In this document: positions 33,253 through 45,194 of the stretch, one piece after another | Layout: each line of letters opens with the position of its first letter | How positions within the stretch are numbered: the first letter of the stretch is position 1 | Assembly (NCBI GenBank): GCA_020284085.1 | Contig: JACEVL010000832.1 | Coordinates: 62,001 to 126,000, forward strand | DNA length: 64,000 bases | DNA from: Aporrectodea caliginosa | Taxonomy: Eukaryota; Annelida; Clitellata; Crassiclitellata; Lumbricidae | Direction of reading: 5' to 3' | Program-made: the position numbers and the translations under genes | The notes under the pieces: model-generated | What the model was told of the DNA's origin: nothing | Seen by the model: only the letters and a program-made list of their open reading frames with translations | Database searches by the model: none

Positions 33253-33504
33253 ATAATAATCTTCGTTTATTGATTCAAACTGGCATGAACGCAGTATGAT
33301 TACAAGTCATAGTAGCCTATAAGCGGATGATCATTAGGCCTACAGGAGTCGAATTTAATTGTATGGCAGCCATCTGTTAAACTGCTCATTTTACCAACGC
33401 CATCTGACGAAGAAAAGGCTGAGTGGACCTTTGGGAGAGTGGCGGGAATCGATCCGCGTCCATGCTGATATTCTGCTCTTCGTGCTGGAGTATGTATGTA
33501 TGCA

Positions 33505-33722
33505 TGAGCACTTGTTATAGCGCCCCTTCAAGATTTCTACTCAGAGGCGCTCCCGACTACAGCGCGGACACTGAATCGGAGTTTCACGCCGAAGCGCATG
33601 AGCAATTGCGAGTGAAGGACTTGCCCAGGGTCCCTACGCGACGGCTTGAGGTGGCTTCGAAATCGCAACCCTCCGGCTGTAAGGCACCGAACACACCCCT
33701 ACACCACCGCGCCCCACGTTAA
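33505..33722 (-). mobile_element. tRNA-derived SINE with LINE-type tail
   Basis: Read on the minus strand: head GGGGCGCGGTGGTGTAGGGG (A box), B box GGGTTGCGATTTCGAAGCC, core CCTGGGCAAGTCCTTCACTC, then TGAGTAGAAATCTTGAAGG and GGCGCTATAACAAGTGCTCA and a CATACATA tail. It is full-length and closely similar to 48952-49168. The tail is the same as the LINE tails in the window, consistent with mobilisation by that LINE. Confidence 0.85.
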
Positions 33723-34099
33723 CCATTCCCCTAAACCGCCTCCCATATGTTTACGAAGATGATAATAATAGTCATAATAATAAAATTAATAATGGCAACA
33801 GCAACATAGCCATAAAAATATTGTCTATAAAACTTCTATGGCGCCATTGTATTAATATTCAAGCCATCACTACTGAGAAAAATCGAAAAATCGTCGTCCG
33901 TTCCAAATTCAATGGTAGGTCCGGTCAAACACCAAGAGGGAAATCAGAAAAGACACGGAAGCAGCTTTCGGATGAAATGAGTCCTGGTATAGACTGCCTT
34001 TTAGTCGAACACAAAAGGCCAATACAGACTTTTCAGAGCGAACGTTTGCCGGAACAGAGTTCCAGAATCTTGGACCAGAATAAGAAGCATACAATTGTA

Positions 34100-34310
34100 T
34101 TGTTAATTCTTATTGTATTGTATTGTATTTATGCATTTGTAAAGCGCCTCTAATAGGGTGAACCGTTCAGGGGCGCTTCCAGTGCGCAAGGCCCCACGAA
34201 AAGAAGCAGGTTTTGAGAAAAGCGCGTTAAGAAGAGAGACTGCTAGATAGAATTGTAGAGCGAACAGAAGTACAAAGCGCATTCCAAAGACAGGGACCAA
34301 TTGAAGTTAC
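34100..34310 (-). mobile_element. LINE 3' end
   Basis: A TATTGTATTGTATTTATGCA tail, then AAAGCGCCTC...GGGGCGCTTCC hairpin arms, then GTGCGCAAGGCCCC and CGCATTCCAAAGACAGGGACC. The last is the antisense of a GPxxWN-type coding end. Confidence 0.75.
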
Positions 34311-34957
34311 TAATTAATTGTTTCTTATTTGTATAAAAAGCGATGGTATTAATTTTACGGTATACTTTCCAGTCCAAAAAGTGGAGGTGCGAATACCCCT
34401 CGTATCCCCTAAAAATTGCACTTAACCTAGGTAAGAAAAAACTGCGTTTTCTATTTCTCTAGGGTTGCCTGTTGAAGTTTCTGTGCGAAAAGCAGGGTAG
34501 CTATGAATAGCTGGTTGGTTTAGGCAAATTATTTGGGACAGCAATTGAAACATGCGCTTTGAAACAGTTCACTGTAGCACGCATATGCATGTAGATCACA
34601 GCGCATGTACACGACTCACATGTATTATTCAAACACTGGCGTCCAGTTGTGACTGTTATACAAATTTAATGCAATGCAATGTATGTAATAATGAAGAACT
34701 CGTAAATTTCTCAGCGCTATAGAAAATTCGCATCAGGGAGATCAGCTTAATATTGCAAATAATAAATAAAGAAATACCCATAAATATATAATGGCGCTAT
34801 ATCAAATAAAGTCCGCAATTTCAGGTTGTTTTGTCTGCTTCGGTGTCAGCTCATAATCCGAGAGGTCAAACCAAAGGTAAACAGCATGGTGCAACGTAGG
34901 AAATCGTTGGTGGTGATGGTGGTTGTCTTGAGGTGGTGCATTGTGGTGGTGTAATGT
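34311..34957. other. No recognisable gene
   Basis: Unique-looking AT-rich sequence. Confidence 0.4.
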
Positions 34958-34965
34958 AGTGTAAC

Positions 34966-35403
34966 TAGGGCTGTTAGCGATTAAAAAATGTTCAATTGCT
35001 AACTATTTAAGAATTAACGTTTAATTAATAGTTAACTCGTGATTAAACGTATTCCCAATAAGTAATGACAAATACGAAATTAAGTATTATTCATTGTTTA
35101 TCTTTTAACAGTATTATTAAAATTTATTGCTAGTTAGTAGTAGTTACTACTTACTTAGTATCCTAGTTATTTGTTCATAATTTTTATTAGTAGTCTTGTT
35201 TACGTTTTTCAGTTTAAATTTCTTCCTTCAACCAATTACGTAAACAAACCATCATGTTAAAACTGATAGGTTCCAGTGAGCAACGTGTTTTGCTGACAAT
35301 ATTAACTAGCGGTCAATCGGTCTTGGATTAATCGTTAAATATAATTATAATCGTTAAAATTAACGATTAATCGATTAATTAATCGTTAACTTCTGCAGCC
35401 CTA
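34966..35403. mobile_element. 438-bp hAT-like MITE with perfect 8-bp TSD
   Basis: TIRs are TAGGGCTG (left) and CAGCCCTA (right). Flanking octamers are both AGTGTAAC (34958-34965, 35404-35411). Subterminal TTAACGATTAATTAATCG palindromic words are dense on the right side. No coding capacity. Confidence 0.85.
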
Positions 35404-35719
35404 AGTGTAACAAAACATGGTATCGCAATCTCCAAGCAAAGATGTTGTGACAACTGGGACCAAGATCACATCGGCGCGTCCTCTGGCAATAGACGTTGCG
35501 GAACAATAAAATCAATATCCTTTCATTTCGAGTGTTGCAAGAGATCCGCGTCTGCGGGGCGAATGGTCTCATAGTCGCCTGCCCTCTGTCGATACATCTT
35601 TCCTGTCCTGTTCACTGGAAGTGTCGTTCCCCATCCTCTGCAGTCGAAGACAATGAAGCATCGCCTTGGAACCAACAATGCGCCGACAAGGAATTCGATT
35701 CGGCTTTTGTTGCACAGCT

Positions 35720-36420
35720 AGGGGACGATTCCTCACTCTAAAGACTTTATCTCAAAAAGACACATATATATACAGATTACACATGCATTTATACATGTAT
35801 TCATACTTACTTTATAACATATATTTGTTAAAAAGTAGGTAAGTAAGTAGCCTTTCCTTGCATCTGGCAAGTACACATGCATTGCATTATTGTTAGCCTA
35901 TATATAAACCCCTATGAAAATGCATATATGTATGCAGATATGGGTCATTGTATACTTGAATCCTCAATAGATGTGTATAATATGGATGCATGTGTATGTA
36001 TGTTGATAACATCCTCACTCTCTAAAATCTAAAAGATTATCTCAATAAGACACATAGGCCTAAGCATGTATCTATGAGCATACATGTATATATATATGCT
36101 ATATTTGATATGTATGTATAATATAGAATAAATATATATGGTCTATACATTTGTGTATATGCATACATGTACATGGCTATATATGCATGTTGATGACGTC
36201 GTCAGTCTTTATAGCTTTATCTTAATTAGACACACACATACATGTATATGTGTCTGCATTGATACTGTTATATATAATATGTATATATATTATGTATATA
36301 CATGGGTAAATGTATATATATATTTATACATAATTATACTCTGTTGTACATGGGTATATATATAAGTATATAATTATTATATGGCTGTGTGTATGTATAT
36401 ATTGATGATGCCCTGCAGTG
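35720..36420. repeat. Degenerate tandem repeat, unit ~190-280 bp
   Basis: Three or four diverged units each contain a CCTCACTCT / CTTTATCTCAA / AGACACATA core (35725, 36010, 36195), followed by TATATATGCATACATG-like sequence and TGTTGATGAC. A relict satellite is the simplest reading. Confidence 0.5.
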
Positions 36421-36654
36421 AATCGTTGGGGTCATCGGTCCATAAATCTGGTTGCAGGGCGTCGCTCTTTACTTTGTGTCTTCTTGTATATTAACTGTGC
36501 GTCAGTTGCGGCAGTTGATGTGCACTTGTCACCCGAACGATCGTCAAAAGCAGCGATCGAACGATTGCAGCTAAGAAGGAGATAACGAGAAATCCTGAAG
36601 CGAAATGCATAAGACTGGAACGACGGAGATTGTCTCTGATCGGCTGTATGTGTG

Positions 36655-36853
36655 GATATGTATGTATGTATGTAGGTATGTATATGTATGTATGTATATA
36701 TGTATATATTCATGTGTATACTCTGTACATGGATATGTATGTATTGTATAGCTGACTTTGTATCTGTCCTCATATAAAACGCATTTTAAGAACTTCCCAA
36801 AGATATGCATATATTCAATGTTACACGTACATTAACGTATTTGCAGGTGTGCC

Positions 36854-36885
<32 letters not shown>

Positions 36886-36975
36886 TGTATGTATGTATGT
36901 ATGTATGTATGTATTATTATGTATGTATGTATGCATGTACCGTATGTATGTACGTATGCATGTATGTATGCAACG
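36655..36975. repeat. (GTAT)n microsatellites
   Basis: A degenerate block at 36655-36740 and a nearly pure GTAT block at 36855-36915, continued in degenerate form to 36975. Confidence 0.9.
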
Positions 36976-38815
36976 CATGTAAGTGCATGTTGTCGTCGTG
37001 TCGTGTCGTCGTCATCATCAAAATCTTCTTCACCATTTTCATCGCAAAGAGTTGAAGCAGTCTTTCGCCCCCAGCCACACTCTGTTTTGAGGTAAAGTCA
37101 TCACGTGATGTATGTTGATTGTCTAGCTGTATATATGACGTGCATGTGGTGCTAATAATGTTCTTGTCCTGTCTGAGTTATTTGCGCCACACGTCACATC
37201 TACAGCTGCACGCCTATACCATAGGGAAATTGTCCAGAGAGACTGCAGACGTATGAGGAACAAGACCTGGATGTCCGGAGATCACATGCACGGTGGGACA
37301 GAGACAGTGGGGGATGTTACGGTGGACTGCGTTGAGGTTGAGGGAAATGCATGGAAGGCGGCGAATTGGATGGACCAGGACAAGGTGTCTTTAGGTGGCT
37401 CCAGTTTTGAATGGAAATGCTGTGGAGTGCTGGATGGAGAGGCTTGAGGCAACTGTGGAGGGACAAGATGGTGAAGCAGCGAAGATGTTGCGGAATTTGC
37501 CTTTTGAGATATCGTTCCAAAGTCGAGGTTCAGTGTGGAATATGGATCAGTTAGAGAACTTCAGATGAATAGTTGCTGGGACCGGGCAAGAGTGAAGAAG
37601 GAAGAAGATCGGGTAAATCGAGGCGGTAGTCTGTTGATGAGTGGGTCGGGAGTAATGCTGAGGGTATACAGTAAAATATCTTTGAAATCAACATCATGCA
37701 GTTACAATGTTTCTACATGACGATGGTCTTAAGGATAAACTCTCTATCTTGTAAAACATTTTGTCACACGGATGCTTTATACTTAAATCTATTTTTGTTA
37801 TTTGATGAACTATGCACACCAAAATGCGGTTAGCAGCTTGTTTTTCAATAAAGGATATACTTGCTTATACTTTACAATCAAAGCACAGAGAACTATTACG
37901 AAGTCTATGGTTTAGACCTGTAGGTTCTGTCATTAACTTCTCCCAAAGTCAATGTATGTTATCTTCATCCCACGAATGATGCATAAAACATTTACTAGCC
38001 AATGGGGAATAAATCAAGAAAAAATTTATCAATGATTCATTAACTTAACCGGGTCTACGCTTATATATAATCCGTGCAGCAGATTACGTAACTTGCTGCG
38101 TTTCGACAGCAAGCTTAAACGGATAAACGAATGTAGATGCAAACTATTCTATTATGCTATAATACTGGTCCATTTGTCTCTTGTTCTATCTCGTGATTTA
38201 TCGTACGAATGGATCCGAAGGGCCTTAGTGTGACTGACGAGGGAATTTCGGCCTTAATTTCACGTCGTAATTGGATTCTGTGTTGCGCCGCGTTTGACCA
38301 TTTCCATTTAGGGAGAACCCACCACCACACCACCACCACCGCTGAAGCAGTGTTCGCAGAATTCGTGTGTTGTATAAAGCCACCTAGCGCATGTTTCAAA
38401 GGAGCTAAATACATAGTAGGTGTCAAAGAGCTGGTCCGCGGGCCATTTGTGGCACGCCAACGATGCTTTCTGCATGGCCCGCATAGCCTTGCCTATATAA
38501 GGACTACACAATTTGAGAATAAAAGTTCAAATTTGTCATTTTTAAGGCTTGATGAGTTTCATGTTATGTTTGTGACTGATAATGAAGATCAAAAAATTTA
38601 AAAAATTTAAAGCCTAATTTGATTGTATGTTAAAATACACCATAATATTTATAAGATTTAGTTTTGTAAAACAAAATTCTGCGCACGGACTTACCCAGAT
38701 CCCTAGTTTTCAGAGCTCTACCCTCATTTTGCTCAGGCGACCTCGGCACCCTGGCCCGCCACTTGCTGGAAAATATTGCCAACTGCCTGCCATTGAAGAA
38801 GGTTTGAGAGGAGGG
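36976..38815. other. Intergenic, with an unassigned 130-codon frame
   Basis: The plus-strand frame 38209-38601 starts with ATG and includes a short His/Thr tract (CACCACCAC near 38320). It has no recognised domain and no clear splice or promoter context, so it may be chance. A 64-codon frame at 37253 and the remaining sequence are unassigned. Confidence 0.25.
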
Positions 38816-38935
38816 TCTAAGGTAAGGTCAGGTAACATTAGATAAGGTAAGGCAAGGCAAGGCAAGGCAGGGCAAGGTAAAGTAAGGTAAGCAAAACGTA
38901 TAAGGTAAAATAAATGAAGGTAGGGTAAGATTATT
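38815..38935. repeat. (GGTAA)n/(GGCAA)n pentanucleotide tract
   Basis: AAGGTAAGG/AAGGCAAGG pentamers with substitutions. Confidence 0.85.
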
Positions 38936-40795
38936 ATATTGGTTTTATTGAGAAAAACAATCTGACAAAGACTCAGAAATGCTAACATGAGTGATAATGG
39001 ATAATAGAAGTTACTTAGAACATTTTAAAATAAACTAGTAAATATTAAGATAAAGATAAGGTAAGGTATGCGACAAAGCAATGGTCTTCGTTTATTTCCA
39101 AATAAAATGGAAATAGTGAACAATGATTTTATAATACCAGTTTACTTTGAGCTATAAATTTAGAACAGTAGGTAATTAAACTTCGTTTAGCATATTCATG
39201 AGAGTCTTCTGATTGCTTTTAAACGGAGTGATGCATACTAAGCATTTATTTACGATGACCAGGGTCTCGCACTGCACTAAAGACGGCGAAAAACAACGGC
39301 GGTCTAAGCTAGGGCAGTTTGTTACTGATGAACCCTGATACAGTAAGATGCCGTCACATGAAATGAAGACGGAAGTGATAGGTCAGAACCGAGACAATAT
39401 AATTTGAGAACCGTGTTTCCGGTCTGCTATGTACATTCGCAGCACGTCTCGCTTCCTGGCGCCGACATTTCGTTTCGTTATCGACCTATACAGCGGCGTG
39501 TGTCGAATACACTGGGACCAAACATTGAAGCCAAAACTCATCAGACCAATAACACTGAAGCCGACATTGCGCTCTTTCCTATATGGTGATATATATACGG
39601 CAATGCGATGCTTAGACTGCAACAGGAGACTGGTCATGGACTTCGCTGTGTACTAGATGAAGCCCTTGTTTTCATTCGGCTGTGTATATTGACAAATGCA
39701 GAACACACACAATACGTGTGCACACGCACGCACGCACGCACAGAAGCCACACATACACATATGCACATATATATATACATATATAATATATATACACGTT
39801 TTATACATATTTTAGCCTGTATATATATACATACATACATATATGTATATATACTCGTTTTGCTATTTTAGCCTGTGTGTACGTGGTGCACATGCATATA
39901 TATATAAGCGTATATCGTAACGAGGCTTATATAAAATAAACGAATGCATGCTTTTATGTATAGATGGCAGATATATTATGCAGATTCGTCTGTGTTGGTT
40001 TTGTGCGGCTTAATATGCTCTGGGATTTGGAGTCTACATCGGATCAGCTATAACAGAGCAACTGGTCGACGCGATAGCAAATTAAATTGGATCCCAACTA
40101 TGGTTACGACGATGGAGACAGTAAAAGCATGCTCGTATATATATATATATATTATATATATATATGTTGTTATATATGCAAGTATATACATATATAAAGG
40201 CTTAGTTAGTATGCATATATATATATATATATACTCACATATATAAATATTGAATCGATGAGCGTATAGACAGTGGTAGAATATATAATGTATTTGTACG
40301 TGCATAAGCCTATGGATTAGAATTCGCGATGTACAGTAAAATGAGTTGTATTCGGCAACACAATGCAAAAGGAGTGTGAAAAGCAGGAAATAGAAGGCGC
40401 CATTATTTTCGACCCTTATTATGCTGGTCATAAGTGTATTCCATCCGGCCGCAATCTGCTTTTGTCTCCAGACGACGATAACACAAAGCCATTGAATTCG
40501 GAACTGGCTTGACAAATTAGGCTACACAGTCGTTGCAAATAAAACGTCCAACAAAATTATATGGTGTCACTTGCCACCGACCGCCATTTTGAATTGGCCG
40601 GTCCGTAATTGGTTGACTGGTTCGTGTTTGAACTTCCATAAGTTGTCTGAGATCATCAAATTTCCTCAAACAAGTAGTCCCCAAAATTGACCAAAATGCC
40701 CGAGCTCGAAAAGCATCTAATTAACGTGTGAGGCAGATATTTTATATAGTTTGGGTGTCGAAGAAAGTAAGCAATTGGTATAGCTTCCAAACTTT
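38936..40795. other. Intergenic, no recognisable gene
   Basis: Contains CACG/CACA and TATATACA tracts at 39715-39860 and 40135-40250. No supported gene. The frame at 40048-40515 (minus) is low-complexity. Confidence 0.4.
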
Positions 40796-40816
40796 TCATG
40801 GGCGAAAACCTGCAGT

Positions 40817-41360
40817 GTCACGACAACTCGTCGAACGACAATTCGTCTACGACACTTCGTCTACAGACATTTCTTCCGACATTTCGTCTACAAAGTTATT
40901 TGATATTGTCACTTTAAAATGGAAGCTGGATTGATTAAAAAACTGTTTCCCAAATGGAAGTGGGATTGATGAAAACATAACTGTGTTGAAATAGAAGCTG
41001 AATTGATTCAAATATCTACGTAAAGAGAAGCTGGAAATCAACCTGGATCCATGGATGAAAATAGGTTTCCATTCAATAGAAGCTGGATTGATGAAAATAA
41101 TCTCGTTAGTAAGCAAAGCTGGATTCCTGAGAATTATAGCACGTTTTAGCGAAACTATAAGAAAGCGGCCTCTGTTGATTAGCCGTAATGGATACCCATA
41201 CACTTGTAGACGAAATGTCGTTAGACGAAGTGTCGTAGACGAAATGTCGTGCGACGAAATGTCGGTAGACGAAATGTCGGTAGACGAAATGTCGTTAGAC
41301 GAAATGTCGGTAGACGAAATGTCGTTAGACGAAATGTCGGTAGACGAGTTGTCGCGGAAC
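40817..41360. mobile_element. TU-like foldback element with 15-bp terminal repeats
   Basis: The right arm (41206-41355) is a tandem array of about ten 15-bp units GACGAAATGTCGTTA/GGTA, each containing an inverted CGACATTTCGTC core. The left arm (40820-40890) carries diverged inverted versions (CGACAACTCGTC, CGACACTTCGTCTA, CGACATTTCGTCTA). Both outer ends share CGACAACTCGTC in inverted orientation. The 14-bp word CGAAAACCTGCAGT directly flanks both sides (40803-40816 and 41361-41374). The middle has antisense copies of the AATCCAGCTTCTATT unit found in the hAT-like element at 20165. Sea-urchin TU elements also have inverted arms made of 15-bp tandem repeats; relationship inferred. Confidence 0.7.
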
Positions 41361-41514
41361 CGAAAACCTGCAGTAGTGTATACATAATAACTTTCATCAA
41401 ATTTCAAATTCAGAGGACTGGAATTTCTTCCGCCTCTTCACCAGTTATAAGAATTTAATCGGAATTTTCCGCTACTTCAAGGTCACTCGCATGCAAAAGT
41501 AGATATAATGTGAT

Positions 41515-41905
41515 GTAATGTAACTGAACATTTATATAGCGCCCCTTCAAGAAAACTACTCAGAGGCGCTCCCGACTCCAGCACGGCCAAAAAGAACAGT
41601 CTTAAGGTGAGAAAAGAACAGCGGATATAGAAGACAAATGGGACAGAGGAGAAGTTTCAGAGGGAGGCCATTTCACATAAGCTTCCACTTTTTGTGTCGA
41701 AATCCATAAATTTCTGATGTTAAACGTAACAAATTGGACCTAAAACGGCCGCCTGGATCATGAATGATGCTTCCTCTAGAGCTCCGTCTCCTAGCTAGGA
41801 ACTTTTCACCTGCATTTTGTACCTCTCTGAAAACTATTCTTTTCAGCCGTGGTTGGGCCGGGAGCGTCTCTGAGTAGATATCTTGAAGGGGCGCTATATC
41901 AAGTT
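41515..41905. mobile_element. Two LINE 3' tails in inverted orientation
   Basis: The left part (41530-41620) is a minus-strand tail: TTTATATAGCGCCCCTTCAA, then ACTACTCAGAGGCGCTCCCG. The right part (41840-41900) is its plus-strand counterpart: GGGAGCGTCTCTGAGTAGA, then TCTTGAAGGGGCGCTATAT, with GATTGATTGATT after it. The mirrored similarity extends inward to AAAAGAA-AGT. The spacer of about 220 bp is unassigned. Confidence 0.75.
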
Positions 41906-42217
41906 TCATTGATTGATTGATTGATGGGCAAGAACAAAGGCATTTTAATCAACTGCCAGATGGCGCAAAAAGTAAATTAAACCATTGTATTCTGACTTAG
42001 AGCCGTGGCATCGTTAATTTTTACTTACTGACTAAGTCACACAGTGTCTGCGCTGACGTAACGTTGTAAACGGAGTGAAAAGTGTTTGTCAGTGCGATGT
42101 TTTATGAACAAAATATGACTGTGAATTGGGGCCGTCAGTTCGCCGTGAGTTTGGCATTTTGTTAAAATGTATGCCGTGATTTGTTCACTGTTTTATCGTG
42201 ATTTTCGGCGATCCCTA

Positions 42218-43128
42218 CTCGAACCCTTGAATTCCGCTCCACTCAGTTTCTTATGTATGGAAGCAGCGTGTTTCTCTCGAGCCACCCATTAACAATTCGG
42301 TCTGTCTTCATCAGTTTTCTACTTTCGATATCGCCGCTATAGCAGGTCTAATCGATAGTTTCGACGGATCGCTTTGCACTCGTTTTCAAACCAAGGGAAC
42401 AGCGGTCGGCAGCGAACGCGTACAATATAGACCGATAAAATAAACGAAAGCGATCGGTAAAATCATGAAGAATGGCATCGTAAACCGGGTAAAGCTCTCT
42501 ATATCACCAGATGTGGACAATTCCAGATGGCATTCATATGCAAGAGGCAGCTCTGTCAACACCAGATATGGACCGTTGGGTCAATGGATGAATTGAAGTT
42601 ACTACGCATTGCGAATGGTCGAGATGAAGCTTTCGAATGACGAGGCAAGAGACAGAAATGGAAGAGTATTAAAGTACTGACCGAGGGGCTCTGGCGCTCC
42701 ATAAATAATTCCTAGGCAGGTCTGTAGGAAATCCCTTGGCTTCCTCATAGGCACATGCAGCTGGCTTAAATGGCAGCCTGCGGAGTATTAGGCCAATTCC
42801 GAGGAGGTTTAGCACAGACTCATCGCAGGAATTTCTCAATTAAAGGGCTTGCTGCTCTAGACAACACTTCTACAGCAGCGCATGCTTAATTTAGTAAGCA
42901 TAGAGAAAAAGAAAAAGGTTGAACTTTTGGGTACACACAGTCTAGACTAACGATTACGTCTTCAGTCAAAGGAATCAAAAGTAATAATCGTCTTTGCATA
43001 GACGAAATGCATAATATTCATGAGACATTTAAATGTTGTGTATGTAGACAACATTTCTACAGCGTCGCTGTAGAAACACGCTGCTTCCAGACAAAGGAAC
43101 TGAGTGCAGCGGATTTCAAGGGTTCGGG
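42218..43128. mobile_element. 911-bp non-autonomous DNA transposon, ~58-bp TIRs, TA flanks
   Basis: The left TIR (42218-42275) starts CTCGAACCCTTGAATTCCGC and contains GGAAGCAGCGTGTTTCT. The right TIR (43073-43128) is its inverted copy, starting (reverse complement) CCCGAACCCTTGAAATCCGC. Each end is immediately flanked by TA (42216-42217, 43129-43130). A TA target duplication suits Tc1/mariner-like elements; the assignment is tentative. No transposase frame is present. Confidence 0.65.
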
Positions 43129-43498
43129 TAAACAGTCAAATAGGGTGTTTAAATTTTTAAGTAGTGATATTTGAAACGGAACTAAGTCTTGTTGGCTGCA
43201 TTGGTTGTTTTTGTGGGGAGGAGATATTTTAAATAACCATGCATATACAAAGTGTTAACAAAATATTAAGCTCTGAATCTGTCATCAGTCAATTCATGAA
43301 AGATATATCCATGCTTTGGTTTGGTTCTACTTAGGCTTAAATGCGAGAGCCTACATGTAGGTAAGGAAGGCCTTTACATCTGTTCGAACATCATTTATGT
43401 GCTCATGAACTTGTTCTTGTGAAACTGTAACATCACCTTCTATCGGCCAGGGTTTTAAAAATTAATTATATAATAAGGCCCAATGTTATGATTGTTAA

Positions 43499-44415
43499 CC
43501 CTAGGGCTACCAAGCTTTTTTTGTAACACGGATACCAAACTGGATTTCGTGTTTGGACATATCATAACGTGTAATATAGCATTGGATTCAGCATTCATTT
43601 CTGCACAGAATGGTGTATTTAGTTGTACATTATGTGAATGCACCTCGAAATTACATCACTTTTAACAATAGGACCCATTAATTAGCAATATTGTATATTA
43701 TTGCGTACATTTTGTACTTTTTGGATAAACAAATATAAGATTATGTGTGTTTTGAAACTAATCTATGTATAAAAGATACACAAAATCATCCCTACACATG
43801 ATTATATAGTATAAATGTACATCCATACATATATATCCATTCATATATATCGGTTTACGTTATAACGCTGTATTCAGCCATTTTCACACAGATTACGCGT
43901 ATTATTATTTATTTTGATCACTTCCGGTATTCAAAAGACAAAGATGTAGGTATGCAAATGAAGCCCTTCATTCCCTCTAAAGAATGGTATCTTTGTTTCT
44001 CTTCCAGGAAGACAAATGAATACGCTACAGACAAAAAACTGGGGAGTCCTTCCATTCAGCCATTTTTCACGCATGTTACGCGTATTATAATTTATTTTGA
44101 GCACTTCCGGTTGTTTCAGGTCAACTCAGTGACCATAGAAATGTAGCCCCACACCTCTATAGAATGGTATAATTTGTGTCTCTTAATATTAAATGACGGA
44201 TAAGATATAGTCGAAAATCTAGGGGGTGGTATCCACCCCCCTGGTACCTCGGGTATATTGGGTATAACTTTTGAACGGTGTGAGATATCATCTCACATTT
44301 TACCTCAAAACGTGTGCAAATGAACCCCCTACAGCTACCTAAAAATTTTATTCCATACGGAAAAAGTTTGAGATGAAAAAATTTAGGTGGCAACCACCCC
44401 CTGGTAGCCCGAGGG
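43499..44415. mobile_element. 917-bp non-autonomous piggyBac-like element
   Basis: The left end CCCTAGGGCTACCAAG and the reverse complement of the right end, CCCTCGGGCTACCAGG, are TIRs immediately flanked by TTAA (43495-43498, 44416-44419). TTAA targets and CCCT ends are piggyBac hallmarks. Inside, a roughly 60-bp direct repeat (43873-43935 and 44053-44118; TTACGCGTATTAT, ACTTCCGGT) is followed both times by AAGAATGGTAT/TAGAATGGTAT. Another TIR-like CCTGGTACCTCGGGTA lies at 44239-44254. No transposase. Confidence 0.75.
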
Positions 44416-44619
44416 TTAAACACATACGTTGCATGGAGTCTTCATATGTTATCCTGAGTTTTCTCTTGAACTAGTGATATTGAATAGAAAATATGATACT
44501 TAATTGTAAAGGCCTATAAAGCAAGAGCGTTTCATATGAACATAATTATACCAAAGGTAGGTATATCGTTTTAATTTTTACACACAGCTTCACGTCACCG
44601 GAAAAGTGGTCTATCGACA

Positions 44620-45060
44620 CACGAAAAACACAGCTAGGTGTATGGTAGATGATCCAAACGAGGAGACTCCGGCTGTCTGAACATTGGAGAAAGTGCAAAG
44701 AAGAGCTACAATATTGGGGTTACAAGTGTTTGAGCTATGAAGAAAGGTTGAAAAGGTGTGAACTAATAATATTGGAAAGAAGGAGGAGCAGAGGAGAAGA
44801 TCTAATTTAAATAAGATTATTAGGCCTACTGCATGGAAAGGAGGCAGTGCAGTCACTGCAGTGGGAGAGATTATTTGAATTGGCTCTATGCAAGGCGTCT
44901 CGGAGACTTATTAATTATGTATAAATTATATAAGGAATCGAAAGGAACATTAGGGCAGAAATTCTTCAGTGCAAGAGTTGTGGACTTAGACTATGGAATG
45001 ATTTGGATGATAGTATTTCACAAAGGCGCTGATGAGCGTGTTATGGAAACGGCAACGTTC
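44620..45060 (+). pseudogene. LINE reverse transcriptase C-terminal remnant (frameshifted)
   Basis: Successive frames read KVQRRATILGLQVFEL, YEERLKRC, LIILERRRSRGDLI, then LFELALCKASRRLINYV and LRLWNDLDDSIS. This is the order of the VQRRATR...LSYEERL...LE.RR.RGDLI...WN.LP.... C-terminal block of a common animal non-LTR family. At least three frameshifts or stops. A small piece of the same type of ending is at 62279-62365. Confidence 0.75.
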
Positions 45061-45194
45061 CGAGAAGGGTCACGCACAAATGACAATGAACGGCATAGAT
45101 CTACACAGTTTTTGATTAGTCATGCTATTTACACATGCAACTATGTAGATTTAGACACGAAAGAAGATTATTTGTATTCCAGGTCGAGTCATTG

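Noticed and set aside
38209..38601. 130-codon frame as a gene
   Set aside because: No domain, no splice or promoter support and length within chance expectation for this much sequence.
41055..41458. Asp/Glu/Met/Ser repeat protein
   Set aside because: It is the 15-bp arm repeat of the foldback element translated in frame.
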